The translations under genes and the position numbers were made by a program. Under the pieces are notes generated by a model that did not search any database, was not told the DNA's origin, and saw nothing but the letters and a program-made list of their open reading frames with translations. From the NCBI GenBank assembly GCA_965153455.1, contig OZ234502.1:11253495-11317494 (forward strand): DNA of 64,000 bases, given 5' to 3'. The DNA comes from Sphagnum compactum. Taxonomy: Eukaryota; Bryophyta; Sphagnopsida; Sphagnales. The first letter of the stretch is position 1. Each line of letters opens with the position of its first letter. This document shows, piece by piece, positions 1 through 12,289 of this stretch.

Positions 1-940
1 CCACCCAAAAGAATGCAAAAAATTGATAGTTAGGAGAATATTTTTGGGTCACCCTAAAAGACTAGCACCCATTGCAAGAAATTTTGTCCTATGCAGGGTG
101 AAAACATGAATAGGTGGATAGTTTGGACTATCACACTTGTAGTTTTTTTGCATTACATACAAAAGTAAAATTTAAAGCCATATTAAAAATTAACATTGTC
201 AAATTTTAATAATTCATGTTGTCATAGACTTTAATGGGAATCATCATAATTTTTTTGGATGAATTCTAAGATGATTATGGACTTGTAATAGAATTTGAAA
301 ATGATAACACTACGTCTATCACACAGAAAAAATGAAAAATGTGGACTCAAAAAATATGTCACAATAATGTCAAAATTATTTTTAAAAAAAATAAATTATC
401 AAATGAAGAATTTATTAACGAAGTGCATTGAAACTTTCCTAATATATATTTTTTTATTTTTTAAAAGTTTTAAATGACATGATTGTTGTAAGTGTTTTAG
501 TTAAAATTCCATTTCACATTAAAAATTTTAATCTTTTGCATGAATTTTTTGATCAATCACATGTTTAGGGATATTCATAGGTTGGCTTATCAATATTTAT
601 GATTAAAAGCATAGGGGATAATGATAAGGTTTATGGTTTGACAATTGTTAAAATTGTGAAAAAAATTTGTTAGTGTTAGATTATGGACTCTCAAATGCCA
701 CTTTTGTGCCACCTAACCATGTTTTCACCCTGCAATTAAAAAAAATGAATAAAGCTCCTCAATGATTTTAAAAATACCATAGTTCAAAAATGAAACTATT
801 TATTTTATGTGTAAAATTTATTAGTCTTAAAGTTTTTCATATAATTTTAAATATATGATAATGTTTTTTTAAAAAATGACAAAATTTTAATTCATTGATC
901 ATTTTTCATTCGTAAAGGTTGAAATATCCCTACTTGTAAG
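1..940. other. A/T-rich spacer without a gene
   Basis: No convincing coding region. The stretch is dominated by A and T runs, and the only open frame (295-477, 60 codons) is low-complexity Lys/Phe/Leu-rich sequence. It contains the MITE-like inverted repeat listed separately. Confidence 0.5.
93..733. repeat. MITE-like element with short terminal inverted repeats
   Basis: GCAGGGTGAAAACATG at 93-108 is exactly repeated in inverse orientation at 718-733. The match continues imperfectly inward through a TAGGTGG block on both sides, giving about 25 bp of terminal inverted repeat around 640 bp of A/T-rich non-coding DNA. This is the outline of a non-autonomous DNA transposon. I could not find a clear target-site duplication, so the class is unassigned. 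Confidence 0.35.
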
Positions 941-942
941 TT

Positions 943-1390
943 GTGTGTAACTTAGGTAAGCCTTAATAAGCCTTAAGGTAGACCTAGGTAGCTTTGGGTA
1001 ACCCCTAGGTAGTTTTTAGGTATGTTTATGTAACTCTTAGGTTATCTAGGTAAACTTATGTAGTCCTTAGGTTAATTTAGGTGAACATAGTTAACTCTTA
1101 GATAATTCCTAAATAGGCATTAAAGTAGGTATATGTTATGATATTTATATAGGTTAGGAAAATTATGTATTATAATGTTATTTTGCAATGATAAGGAGTT
1201 TTTCCCTAATGTGAAGCTGATAAAATCAAATTTTTACCATTACAATCTAAGGAGCTACCTATTTTAACCAGGCTTACTAGGCATCCTATGCTTTTTAGGG
1301 TCTTTAAGTACGACTTTAGGTTATGCTAATTAGGTATCCTAAATTGTTTACCTTATTTAACCTAAGCTAGGTTGCCTAGGCTATCTAATT
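943..1390. repeat. Degenerate CCTAGGTA-rich repeat
   Basis: Short variants of CTTAGGTAA / CCTAGGTAG recur every 10-20 bases, first on one strand and then (1260-1390) mostly as the complement. The same motif reappears at 21290-21475 and around 23590-23640. It resembles a decayed minisatellite. No protein is encoded. Confidence 0.4.
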
Positions 1391-1399
1391 TATTTTATA

Positions 1400-2780
1400 A
1401 TTGTATCATTGTCCTTTATGACTAGAAAAAACTAGCCATAAAGCGAATCATACGTTTTCAAATTTCTTGTACTGAATCCTTTGCAAACTATACGTATGGC
1501 CAAGCAAAAGGATCACTATTTGCATGGCCTCTTGACACTCGGCTATGTATTACATACGAAGCGCATTGAATCTTGTTGTATAATTAAAAATTAGAGCAAT
1601 TCTTTTAGATGTGGTTCTTCAATCAGAGAAAAAGCATGCCACTTAGATGTCTTTCTATTATGCATTTGAGTGTTCCTAACTATGTGTAAGATAAAGCCCA
1701 GGATGGTGGTAGCATTCTCAAAAATAAGAGGCCTAGGACATTTTGGCAATAGCTGAGTTTTTTCAACAATTTTGGGATTGTTCCCACCCATGTGCTTTAA
1801 CGTTTGTAAAGCACTAGCAAATGTTATTATGAACCTAAAAATAGGTAGGAGGGAAGGAGTTCTTACACCTACACCTTAAGAATGGGAAGGATTTTACACC
1901 TTTTTAAATCTTAAGTATAAGATCCACTCCCACTCTTAAGGAGTAGGTGTAAGATCTATCTTCTTCTTTTGCTTGAGGGCAAATCAAGGACATAAGGAAA
2001 ATTGTTTGAATATCTGAAACCTGTCTTTCGTGACCTTCACAGACTATTACCTATTATGTCCCGTTCAGTTTGCTTTGCAAACACTCATAACCATGATGGC
2101 ATATAATTAATCACCATCATCAATTCTCCAAAACATCAGCTCTCAACAATTGAACATGCTTTGGTAATAACCACAAACATTGCATACCCTCACGACAACC
2201 AGCATATAACACTGAATGAGGCATGGATGAACATCACACCAGTAAATTTATCAATGCTTTACTGGGTTTTTTATCACCAAACTGATGACAAGATACATAA
2301 TAGGTATCCCTACCTATGTGCATATACAGTCTTTTAGCCTTCTTTTGGAGGGAGTGTTTTTTTCGAAGAAAAAAGAAGTTCTCAATATAGAGATCTCCCA
2401 TCTTTAGACTATTCACAGTTAGGTATATAAGAAATGAATTTAAGCATAACTGCAATAACTACCCCCAAAAAAGAGAAAAATAAAAATAGGGCAATTTAAG
2501 ACATCAGAAAATTTGTTGTATTTATACAAATGAAGCTCTTGAGAAGTTTTTGTGGTAGCCACCAAAGAGCCTAAGTCCCCTTTCTAGGTAGTCTAATTAG
2601 GGCTAAAAGGTCCCGCCTCCTTTCAATCCAGCAGCCCTTTTTGAAAATTTAGGTCTGTCTCTATCATACATGGGTGGTCCCAGTACATGTTGCGAACAGC
2701 AACTCAGGTATAGCGTGTTGTGGAAGGAAATGGAAAAGTATGAAAGGGCGTCTTCACTCTCATTTCAGTACTTCCATCTT
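1400..2780. other. Intergenic region upstream of PAH gene 1
   Basis: No gene recognised. Short open frames at 1591-1791 and 2234-2455 on the minus strand have no recognisable domain. The only structured feature is the hairpin at 1861-1954. Confidence 0.4.
1861..1954. other. Long imperfect hairpin (foldback)
   Basis: Bases 1861-1899 pair with 1915-1954. The shared core is TCTTACACCTAC, then CCTTAAGA, then TGGGA and GGAT, with about five mismatches and one bulge over roughly 39 bp and a 15-base loop. The geometry is compatible with a small-RNA precursor or a tiny foldback element. Expression cannot be judged from sequence. Confidence 0.4.
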
Positions 2781-2849
2781 CGCTCATGAATCTCTCTCTA
2801 CGCAGCTAGCTTAGCTTACAGTTGGATGCAAGCGCTGGAGCTTTGGACG

Positions 2850-3060
2850 TGCATTGTCTTTCTCTTCTTCCTCATTGTGCATGTGTTGTTCATGCACCTG
2901 GTTCACAGTAGGAAGCAAGCAAAGTGAGAGCTTCAGACACATGCGTCATCTTTTTCTTCGTCTTTGTGCATGGGTTTACTTTCAGGCATCTAGTTTACAG
3001 GTGGAAACAAGCACAGCTTATAAAACGCAGCATTTTTTTGTTCTCAACCGCGTATTTTCA
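2850..3060 (+). promoter_or_regulatory. Promoter/5' leader of PAH gene 1: two ~95-bp repeats and a TATA box
   Basis: Two diverged tandem copies of a ~95-bp block (from about 2853 and 2947) each run from a CTT/TCT-rich start through TTTGTGCATG-like, GGTTTACA-like and GAAGCAAGCA-like blocks. A TATAAAA box follows at 3019-3025, about 75 bases before the start codon. The same doubled block precedes PAH gene 2 (49207-49400), so the duplication is older than the split of the two genes. Confidence 0.5.
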
Positions 3061-3096
3061 ACTCTTTAATCCAAAATTACAACAACATCACGAGAT

Positions 3097-3675
3097 ATGG
3101 CTCATCAGCTTATCCTTTCCTGCCCAGCCGACTCGGACATGAATAATTGGAGCGCAGAGAAGTATGCGAAATACGTGGAGACCTTCTTACAAGGCGTGGA
3201 GCAGAGGTTCAGGCACGATGTGGGGATGAAGAACACTTACCTGCAATTCCTTGGGGCTGCCGCTGGTTTCCAGGAAAAGAGTATCGACACTGCTGATTGG
3301 GTGGAGTGTGTGAAGGAGCTCCTTGATGGCAAGTGGTGGCTCCTCTTGACATTTGCCAGCTTCCTTCCACTAGACCACGGAGACAGGCTGCGGCGAGAAG
3401 TGGAACCAAAGCATCATGCGCAGAAGGAGAAGTTATGGAATATGCAGTTTACCGCAGGCGAAGCTATTGATGAAGCCCAGGACTTGGTGGGCAGAATCAG
3501 AGCCCGCTTCCAGGAGAGAAACGAAGAAAATGTGTACGATGCGTTCCTTGCGACCTCCAATACGCACGTCAAGGGTGAGAAGACCCGAGATGAAGTGCTA
3601 CAGGAAGTTGCCGACTTGTTCCTGCCCGAGCACGCAGACTTTTTCAACGAGTTCAGGTTCTTCCTGCAGGTCTGA
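3097..3675 (+). CDS. Small protein with two PAH (Sin3-type) domains, PAH gene 1
   Basis: The 192-residue product is almost entirely two paired-amphipathic-helix repeats. PAH1 spans about residues 23-91 (YVETFLQGVEQRF, TYLQFLG, then VKELL and FASFLP). PAH2 spans about residues 123-190 (DLVGRIRARFQER, VYDAFL, then VADLF, EHADFF and FRFFLQ). PAH folds are the four-helix modules of Sin3 co-repressors that grip short helices of transcription factors, so a nuclear adaptor or competitor of Sin3 is a fair inference. None of the Sin3 histone-deacetylase-interaction region is present, and full Sin3 is over 1000 residues. The ATG follows a TATA box by 75 bases and is matched by the aligned ATG of the paralogue at 49422. 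The CDS has no intron, but a donor site lies 24 bases after the stop codon. The PAH fold assignment is from motif pattern only. Confidence 0.72.
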   Translation: MAHQLILSCPADSDMNNWSAEKYAKYVETFLQGVEQRFRHDVGMKNTYLQFLGAAAGFQEKSIDTADWVECVKELLDGKWWLLLTFASFLPLDHGDRLRREVEPKHHAQKEKLWNMQFTAGEAIDEAQDLVGRIRARFQERNEENVYDAFLATSNTHVKGEKTRDEVLQEVADLFLPEHADFFNEFRFFLQV

Positions 3676-4540
3676 TAGACTTTTGGCGTGGTTTCCAAGG
3701 TGAGAGCATATCCCCTTATAACAGTTTCCTATCAACCAGAAGAGTATTGAATCTTCTTGTTAAACGATGGTGTATTATTTGAAGCTTTATCCTGGTAATT
3801 ATCTCGTGGAGTGAAAGGAAGCTTTGGTTCTGGACTGACCGTGCATTAGCCTTCTGTTGGTGGTTATGAAAAACTTCAATTCTAGAGAAGTGTTTGGTGT
3901 CAGAAAAGCCATGTCCATGCTCATTGATAATTTGTTTTCCTTGCTTCATGCATGTAAACTTTGCAATCCTATGTACATCTTCAGTCTAAATTTTTTGGAA
4001 CATAATTGAAGGCAATAGAAAGCAGCAACCGATGTATTTGTTTTTAAAATGCTTCTTGTTAAATTTTGCAGACAGAGAGGAGGCCTGTTTTTGTGGTTTG
4101 GAAGATGCGCAAGCAATGTCTCTTCTTTCGAGTCAATCAGTGGCAGTTGTAATAGTCACCTGATCTATTTGGTTTTCTTCCTTGTGTATGTATAGATCTG
4201 TCTCTTACAGCTAGTTGGATACGACTCAAGACTTAATGAACATTGATCTAGTTTTGGACCTCTTTGCATCATGCACGATCACTCAAAACTTGATGAACAT
4301 TGATCGATTTTTGGACCTTTAAATGCATCATCCAAGCAAAATTTTCTGGTCTTCTGTCTTTGGTTGCCACTTTGAACTTCACATCAACTTTGGAAAGTTT
4401 CTTTGTGGGTTTTTCTTTGTCAAAATGAATGAGTGCATTCATTACACCTCGACACCATGTTCATTTTCGTTTGGTGGCTCTCTTAGGAGTGCTGGTTATA
4501 TTGCAGTCAATAGGATGGTGATCTTCAAGGATAATTAGCT
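3676..4540 (+). other. 3' region of PAH gene 1 with probable 3'UTR intron
   Basis: CCAAG|GTGAGA gives a donor at 3700, and a pyrimidine/T-rich tract ending TTTTGCAG gives an acceptor at 4071 (372 nt). Donors of the same form (AAG|GTATAT and CAAG|GTATTA) sit just after the stop of PAH gene 2 and of the relics at 6828 and 40785, so the intron looks ancestral to the family. The region is alignable with 50082-51080. Two copies of an AACTTGATGAACATTGATCG-type sequence occur at about 4235-4310. Confidence 0.45.
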
Positions 4541-5630
4541 TGAAGGCGATTTGAATCTCTTAAAACAACAGATTACATCACAAAGTCCAGAAAGCCTCTT
4601 CCAGATTGTTCACCTTTGCCACAGACAGTACCATCTAAATGTTTTGAAATATGTTGCAGCTTGATTTGTCTTAAAACTAGCAGGAGCGAGGTAATCTACC
4701 TGTCTCTCCACTCTTCTCATTTCGGAGGGACATTCACGGATATGGTTAATTACCCTAGTGCTCTTCACTCAGTTGTCTTGGCAACAATCACCAGTCTAAG
4801 GTTTTTGCATTTTCTATTCCATGCCCACTCTACAGAGTACTCCTCATTGTGATTATGCTACAATACAAGTGTCAACAATATGGGTCCTGCCACACCACGT
4901 TTCACAAGCTTCCAAGATACCCTATGGCTGTAGAAATAATTTTAAAAAATATCTCTTTTGATTTCTGTTCATGTTATTATTCTGCAAGTATCATGCAGTG
5001 AGTCCCACGACTAACCAACACAAACACGTCTTTGAAGAACATGTGGCCTCCTTATGCACCTTGAGTCTTGGGACTTCCCATACACATACAGAAAACAGCT
5101 GCAACTATTCAATGGTCACTGGAACTCTATTGAACATTTCCCAGCCCTTTCTGTCGCACTAGTATCAAACTGAGTGCTGACTAAAGAGTGTAATTGAAAG
5201 TCCAAAAAGAGAAAACAAGCTCACAAATATAGATTTCTCAGAAGTGGACGAATGTGGATGAAATTTCCTGAGACATCCATATTTGATGAGCTTGTCAGGA
5301 GAGAAAAATTCCAATTATGGTGGACAGCAACAACATTATTGGTGAAACAGCCCAGTATCCATAGCTTCCAATCAACAGCTAAATGGAAAAGACAAGACGT
5401 GTTAAAGAGTACTTATGTTCAGCTAATTTCGCCATGTAGATGCTGTTTTTTTTCAAGGAAATATGCAGGGTATATGAGGTTTCTAGATAATTTACTATCG
5501 AGTTTCCAAGTGATTACTGCTCAATTGTAAAAACCTGTTCATCAGAGTGAAACCCAGATTCCAATGGTGGTACAAGTGATATTCAGTTATTGCCTTTTAG
5601 GATTTGGACTCAAAATCAGTTGAAGTAGTT
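4541..5630. other. Spacer between convergent PAH gene 1 and PAH relic A
   Basis: No gene recognised. The short open frames at 4616-4852, 4971-5162 and 5252-5530 show no known domain and no counterpart in the other units. Confidence 0.35.
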
Positions 5631-5639
5631 TATATCCAC

Positions 5640-7310
5640 ATGTATGTGCCTTCAGACGGCCGAAGAGTTGAAGGTTTGGAGGATATCTAGCACAGAACCT
5701 CACTTTCCAATCGAAGCAAGGCAATTAGCATTTTGGCTGGTTTAGGGTGGACTCTGATCTCTGGCAACTAAATTACAAACTTTTCATGAATACTCAATGC
5801 TGTGTGATAGAATCTGTCGTTGAAGATATTATTTGGAAATGTCTCAAGCTGTAACAAGCCCTGGCTTAGGTATATGCTGCCAAGCAGAGTTCACGACAAC
5901 ATCATCATCCTTTGCCTGCTTGGGCTTAGACAGCGTACAATTGATATGATCAACATACTAACCCCAACCAAAGAAAAATAGCTCGAGAAAGCAGCATGAT
6001 CATATATGTAACGTACAAAATGAAAATTGCAAGCACCATTGTTGAAACGAAAGACTCAGAATGCAAATGCATAGAAAGAGATACTGAAAATGGAAATTAT
6101 GTCATTGTTCATCATGTGAGCTTGCAAAGTCCCATCCAAATACAAACTGATCAAAATTGCTGTCATCATACATGATGAGTTTAAACTTTGCAAGTCTGAA
6201 CAAACTGCCTATAATGTATAAGACATCGATGCGACTGCTGCTGTCCACAAGCTGGAGAAAGCCAAGATGTGTAAGGGCATTCCAACCGCCACCACTTCGG
6301 CTTCATTCTGTTTCAAAAGAGCTATAGTTCAAGCACTTATTCAGCACCTCTACACCCAAACCAAAAAACTCCTCGACCTTGTCTATCTATTGTTAATTAA
6401 TATGCCATAAAGAACAGATTGACACACATGAAAACCAACAGAGATTACAACACATGACAGATCGCTTGTCGAAGCACCGACCATATTTCACTATTGAGCA
6501 GTCCAAACTTCAAGGCGAAGCAACGCACAAGGTAATTGCGAACTTCCCTCATTAGTATACACACGCCAAAAAAATCTCAATAACAAGGAGAATAAATCAT
6601 CGATTACAGGAAAACGTGTCCCAAAGTTTTCCCGCTCAATGCATTGTCCTAAAGCATATCTATTCTCAACGAGCAATATAGAGTCTTATAGAGATATAGT
6701 CTTATAGAAAGCAAAAGGATAGATTTTGTGCACAAGGCTCCTCCTCATGCACAGCTAACAACAGTTACACTGCAACAAGCGTAGGATATTCTGGTCCGTG
6801 GAAAGTTACAAGAAAGTATATGTAATACCTTGCAAACCAGCTGCACTAGGGAGCGCCCCATCGATCAGGCAGCGAGGAGGATACGAAATTCCTCAGTCAT
6901 GAGTTGATTTGCGTGCAACCTTGCTGTGCACCGGGATTATCCTGTCTACTTCTATAAAGACTCGGGCAATGGAACTACCAGCAATCCAAGAAGAAACATA
7001 GTGGTTGGTAATTTCGTTTCCAGAGTGCTTGTAGAAGCTGAAATGATAATCCTCTTATTCCTTCACGATCGAGTCGGTCAGACGCGGCTCCAGTATGTTC
7101 GACAGGATCAGCAGAGCTATGAAGCAGTTAAATTCTGTAGATAATACATTTCAACACTCAAAGCTGATCCGCTAAAATAAACAAGCAAATAAGCGAACGA
7201 GTAGAAAAGATACTGGAACGCAAAACACTGACGGTGAAGAAGAAGAGGAAATGAAGAAATTGTGATGTTGCAAATGGATTCGACGATGCTCTTTTAATTC
7301 GATGAAACAC
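5640..7310 (-). pseudogene. PAH-domain gene relic A (inverted family member)
   Basis: On the minus strand the end of a PAH domain is readable as NQLMTEEFRILLAA followed by a stop at 6865-6867. It corresponds to the C-terminal helix of gene 1 (ADFFNEFRFFLQV). Upstream, the frame is broken by shifts and stops between about 6870 and 7090. After the stop, CAAG|GTATTA gives a donor at 6828 and TTTTCAG an acceptor at 6084, the family's 3'UTR intron (745 nt). The leader end near 7310 has a TTAAAAGAG box followed about 30 bases later by a CT-rich stretch. By-eye identity to the relic at 39190-41350 is roughly 80%. It is probably non-functional as a protein gene, though it could still be transcribed. 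It is convergent with PAH gene 1. Confidence 0.55.
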
Positions 7311-7379
7311 TTCCAGCTCACGCGACATTAAGAGCTTCTAGTGATAGTACCGGACCATATGATGTGAAGAGAGAATGAA

Positions 7380-7770
7380 CGATGATCAAGAGGCGTTTGA
7401 GTACTTGGTTGATGGTAAATGAATCATGAAGAGCGCCTTTTAAGGAGTAACTGAATTGATGGCTGGGATGTGACGAGAGAGTGCATAGTGAAGAGCTCCA
7501 AGAAGAATGCCGTTTAAAAGTACTTGGTTGATGGTTGCACTGCAGAGACAGCTGTGCAGAGACAGCTGGTTATCATTCACGCGAAGAAAGGACGGGTATC
7601 GACGTTCACGATGGGGCCCATGATGGGAAGAAAGAGTCCATCTGAAGAGCACCGTTTGAGGAGTCCTTGGTGGATGGTTGGTAGAGCACAGCCATGGCTG
7701 CTTGTAATGCACGTCAAGGAAGGACGGAAAAAGACGTTTGTGGCGGCCACAAACTAAGGACGGATATGGA
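7380..7770 (-). promoter_or_regulatory. Tandem upstream repeats of PAH relic A
   Basis: About 100-bp repeats marked by GAGCGCCGTTT and GTACTTGGTTGATGG-like cores, plus a GGGCCCATGATGGGAAG block and a repeated GAAGGACGG motif. Similar three-fold arrays lie upstream of the relics at 14960-15220 and 41470-41790, and one copy at 52860-52965. GGGCCC resembles the TGGGCC site-II type of plant promoters. The promoter role is inferred from position. Confidence 0.35.
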
Positions 7771-7779
7771 CGTCTCCCT

Positions 7780-10700
7780 GCAGCAAAAACTAAGTAAATG
7801 TTGCTTCAATTATTCAATGTTGGCACTGTACAAAATTCTATTATTAATTGTAGAGGAAATGAAAATTTTATTAATCACTTGCAACAGATAATTTGCATTT
7901 TTGTTTGGGTCTTCTATTTTCTACAATCGCGTTTGTTTTGGGACCGTGGATTTGTTTTTTAAAACTTCAATTTAAATGCAATTATGTCTTATGCAGCATC
8001 TCCTCCCCAGTCCCTATGTCTCTTTCTTTATATATATTTAGCAATTAAACTCATGAGTAGTTGTGTATTTGAGACTTTTTAAGAAAACCACTGCTCTATT
8101 TGTGCAATCAAGACTCAACCACCCAACACCACGTTAATGATAGTTTATCAGGCTATATTTTACCTTAAAACAACAGCTATACATACATAAATAAATAAAT
8201 AAATATTTTGACACGTCCCAATCTATTGGTTGGTGAGAAAATCATTGATGCTCATGATGTATACATTCATTTGAGGTGCTGAGGGTTTAAGGACATCTTA
8301 ATCAGGCCTTCCAACATTTATTTTTGATAGGAGGGTGTTTTGCCTGATGATGATGGCCTTCATTTATATGGAATACATGGCTGATTATTAAAAAATTCTT
8401 TTTTTGGAAAATACTTGCATGGTTTAAGTCTCTAGATGGATTTTCCACCGTTCATGAATGACTAAAATAATACCATTACAAACACAAAAAATTCACTAAC
8501 ACAAACTAATTCACATTACACTTGGTTAGTGACCATGTCACAAACCTAGGGGGTCCAAAAACCTAGTGCATTTGCAATCCAAGATTTGCAAAATTATTTA
8601 AAGTAGCAAAATGATCCAACCACATATTTCATCAGTTCCAAGGTCCAACTTTAAATTAGGGCCAGGGAGATAAATTTAAGCTCCCCAATCTAGTAAATAA
8701 ATTTTTATATCTCATGAATAAATGGTGCAGAAATCTTTATTCTCATAATTTAATGCATAACTGTTTGGCAGATTTGTATACATGTACACTGCAAATTTTG
8801 GGAGAATTTATATTATCCAATTCCTAAACATGTTTTTTAAATAATGTAGTTTATTGATGCCATTACATAAATACATTTAAGAAATTTGGAATTATATGCA
8901 AATACCTGTACAAGACATTGTTTTCTTTTCAATTTTGTGATGTCATGTTGGTGATCATCCACAAGGAGATTTACCCATGTTTGGCTATAGAACCACTATG
9001 AAAGTAGAAATTGATTGAAATCCTTCCATATCATGGCTACTTGATTGAACAATGTGTAGAAAAATGGTAGTTTTTTAGAGTTTAAAGACAAAATAATGGC
9101 ATTTGAACACAATATTATTTTTTGAAAACAAGATATTTCTCCAGATGGAGAAAATTCACCACAAAACAAGAGCTGAAATAAAACCTTTAAACGATACATA
9201 TCATTTAAAGATTTTTATATGTGACTACACTAAATGTCAAAACCATTTTGAACTAGATATTGTGCAACCCCCAAGAACTAAAAGATTAATCAATAACTAC
9301 TTGATGTTCTTGCTAATATTGTGTACAAATAATAATTGCAGAAGGTATTTTTCCATGTTACTAACAACTTGTCTACTAGAAGTAAAAGGTATTATGATGA
9401 ATAGGAAATTACTTAAGCAACTTATTTCATATTAACTTGTCTTTAAAAACAATATAATATCATGAGAACTAGTTACTTATATGTTATAATTCATGGCACA
9501 TTAAATCATAAACTTAAAATGCATAAATATGTCATTGGTTATATGTGGTTATTATGTGTACGGTAAAGCCTTTAGTTGCAGGCTTTACAAGAATAAGGGC
9601 CTGCTTGCGGCAGAGCCAAGGTGAGCCCAATTCCAGTAAAGCCCATGGCCACTGGCTTTACCAAACATAAAGCATTGGTGGATTTAGTGTTTTTAAAATT
9701 CCCGTGAGACTTGGTGACTACACACTTGGTATCACAGGAAAACAGTGAAAGCATGTGTTTCAAAAAATGAAACTTCTTTACAGAGTAAAGTAAGGCACCC
9801 TCCAACTACATTACGAAAGTCTGCCTGATGCTTTACAGGCCAAGAACATGGGCAAGCAGCTGCCCTTGATCTTTGGTAAGCTGCTCTTAGTCAGCCGGGC
9901 AGGGTGAGGTGGCCAGCACATCAAGCATAAAGGGAAAGTTGCTTGCCCATGCCATTACATGAACATCTTTGTTTGAATGATTATGAGGCATTAAGAAATG
10001 GCTTTCAGAACAGCAGTGAAACATCATGTGATCATTGTGGCAACATCATTGGAACATAGGAACATCATAAAAGCATGAAAAGGAAACATGGGAACCTTTT
10101 ATGTAATAGATAGTCTTGTAGTTCAATGGAAGATTAGAACATAAATAGAACATATAATCTTTCTTTGTTTGGTAGATAATAAGAACCGTTGGTCCACTAA
10201 CATGTGACAAGTTGAAGAGCATCAACGTTTACCTAGCCCAAGTTCTATGCTGCTTGGCACCAGGTGAAGAGCAAATTGGCATTCATATCATTCACCACTG
10301 GCCTTTAAAGTTTTGTGTGAAATTTCACACTGCCCATACATTTAATTAGAACTTTTATTCTGCAATTCAATAACTTTCTGGGAAAAAACCCAAAAGTTCA
10401 AAAATGAAATAAGCCAGATTTCTATACATGGTTCAAGTAAGTAGCCAAAAACATATTCCAGGATTTATTTTTTTCATTTTTTTGATAGCAAAATTTGACG
10501 AAATTGGCTTATGGATGATTGCAACTTTGTTAGCTACATTACAAAAGTGAAAAAAAAATGCCATAGATGTTTATGGTTGTATAACTCAGTGATTCTTTTG
10601 GAAATTTTGTGTCATTTTCCAACAAAACAATTTGGGAAAAGAACAGAAAAATGGGATTTTTAGTGTAAATTTGACTGATTTTGCTTAATGTGTTTTGGAA

Positions 10701-11400
10701 AAATTTGCAACATCAAAGAATTGAAAAAAAAGAATACTGGGTTAGGTTATGATATCAGTTACCATCTAATGGAGGTTATTAATGTAAATCATATGTTCCT
10801 TGGAAATAAACCAATTCAGATGGATGTTGTTATAAGAAGATCATCTACATAGCCATTGGTAATAAATATCAAGGTTAAATTAACCATATGTAGTGACACA
10901 ACAATGATGTATACTATATATCTGTTATGTTTAACAAATTCATTTTCTTGGCAATAGGTGTTTACACATGAACAAATGTCTTGAATCTTGATCAAAGTTG
11001 TTGGTTCAATTTTGGTGCCAAATATGGGCTCTAATTAAATTTCAAATCCCGTTTTTTGACACATTTATAGAAGGACATGGAAAGCCATGTAGTTTACAAC
11101 AGATTATGTGACCCAGCACCCACCAGTGCACCATCTAAATAGGAAATTTGTCATTAATATGACTCAATTGTGGATAAGCGGCAAGCAAGTTACCAATTTC
11201 TGCTTGCCCTCAATTTGGACAATGCCAATCAGGAATGCATTTTGTGTTCATCTAGTGAGTTGGATGAGTTTTCCCATGGTTATATATAGCCTCTTCATCC
11301 TGCATTGCAAATGTAGACTAGAAATATTTCATACCCAAAATCTATATTCCTGCCATGTACTACTTCTTCTCCTGAGTCCACATCAAACTTGAATGAAGTA
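7780..11400. repeat. Unit A, module M2 (non-coding segmental duplication)
   Basis: Collinear with 15290-19350 and 41850-44290, and in part with 52975-55000. Landmarks are a (T)CCCAATCTATTGGTTGGTGA block at 8217, GGCAAGCAGCTGCCC at 9850, a run of GGAACATCAT motifs at 10010-10090, and a CTCAATTTGGAC-GGAATGCAT block at 11210-11240. Open frames such as 9103-9435 are not conserved between the copies. No protein or RNA gene is recognised. Confidence 0.5.
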
Positions 11401-12230
11401 TCATACTCCCTGATGAGGTTCAGCAACTAATTGTCAAATAAAAAATAAATGTTTTTGGGGGATTTAATTGGACACATGGATTTTTCCATTTTTCATGTTT
11501 TCAAGATGTGTACAAAGAGTGTATATATTTATTACTATATTTAAAAGGAGAGAAGATACGTGACATATTTTTGCAATTATCCATTCTGTCTGAGTGTCAC
11601 AATTAGGCATTTGAACCTATAGAACTGGGTTTAGATCCCAAAAAAACCTTTTCAAATGTTTAGGAATCATGATTTGCATAAATAATTTTTAAAAAGAGGG
11701 AATTTCTTGCAAAAAATTTATAACTTTTTACTAACTTTCATGAAATTTATAGATTTTCAACAATGGAGCAATTTAAGAAATGGAAAAAAAATTCAACATG
11801 TAATCTCCATGATATCCTCCTTTCATCCATTAAAAGTCATTTCTCCAAAACACAATTCATTCGTCCAATACATGGATTACTTTTTAACCATTTTATCATA
11901 TGGCTCAAGAAAACTAAACAACACACAAATCTTTCGACATTGAAATGGTTAGCAATATTGAAGGAATTGGAGTTACATCACCAAATATTATGAACATAAC
12001 TACTACAATACCTTGGCAGCTTCAATGCTAATTAAATTAATGAAGTAGAAATTATGTTGAAATTTTCACAACACAAAATTCTCAAAGAAAAAAATTGTAA
12101 AGGAAAATAGAAAATCTATTGGAATATTCTTTTCTCTTTGACATGGAAACTTCAAATTTAATGAATTGTTCTAACAGACATGTGTTGAAGCTGCTTTTGT
12201 AGTGCCGTGTTCGGTTTTTGAAAGACTTGA
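11400..12230. other. A/T-rich spacer in unit A
   Basis: Mostly A/T-rich sequence. Overlapping open frames at 11707-11943 and 11763-11993 are Lys/Asn/Ile-rich and look fortuitous. Confidence 0.35.
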
Positions 12231-12289
12231 TATCTTCAGAGTATTATTGTAATTCTCTAGATATTTATTTATATTCAAAAAAGCCAAAC

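Noticed and set aside
6491-6676. 61-codon minus-strand frame similar to 40458-40649
   Set aside because: Although aligned between relics A and C, both lie inside the predicted 3'UTR intron after the PAH stop codon; shared ancestry explains the similarity.
9103-9435. 110-codon plus-strand frame in module M2 of unit A
   Set aside because: Not preserved in the other M2 copies and compositionally A/T-driven.
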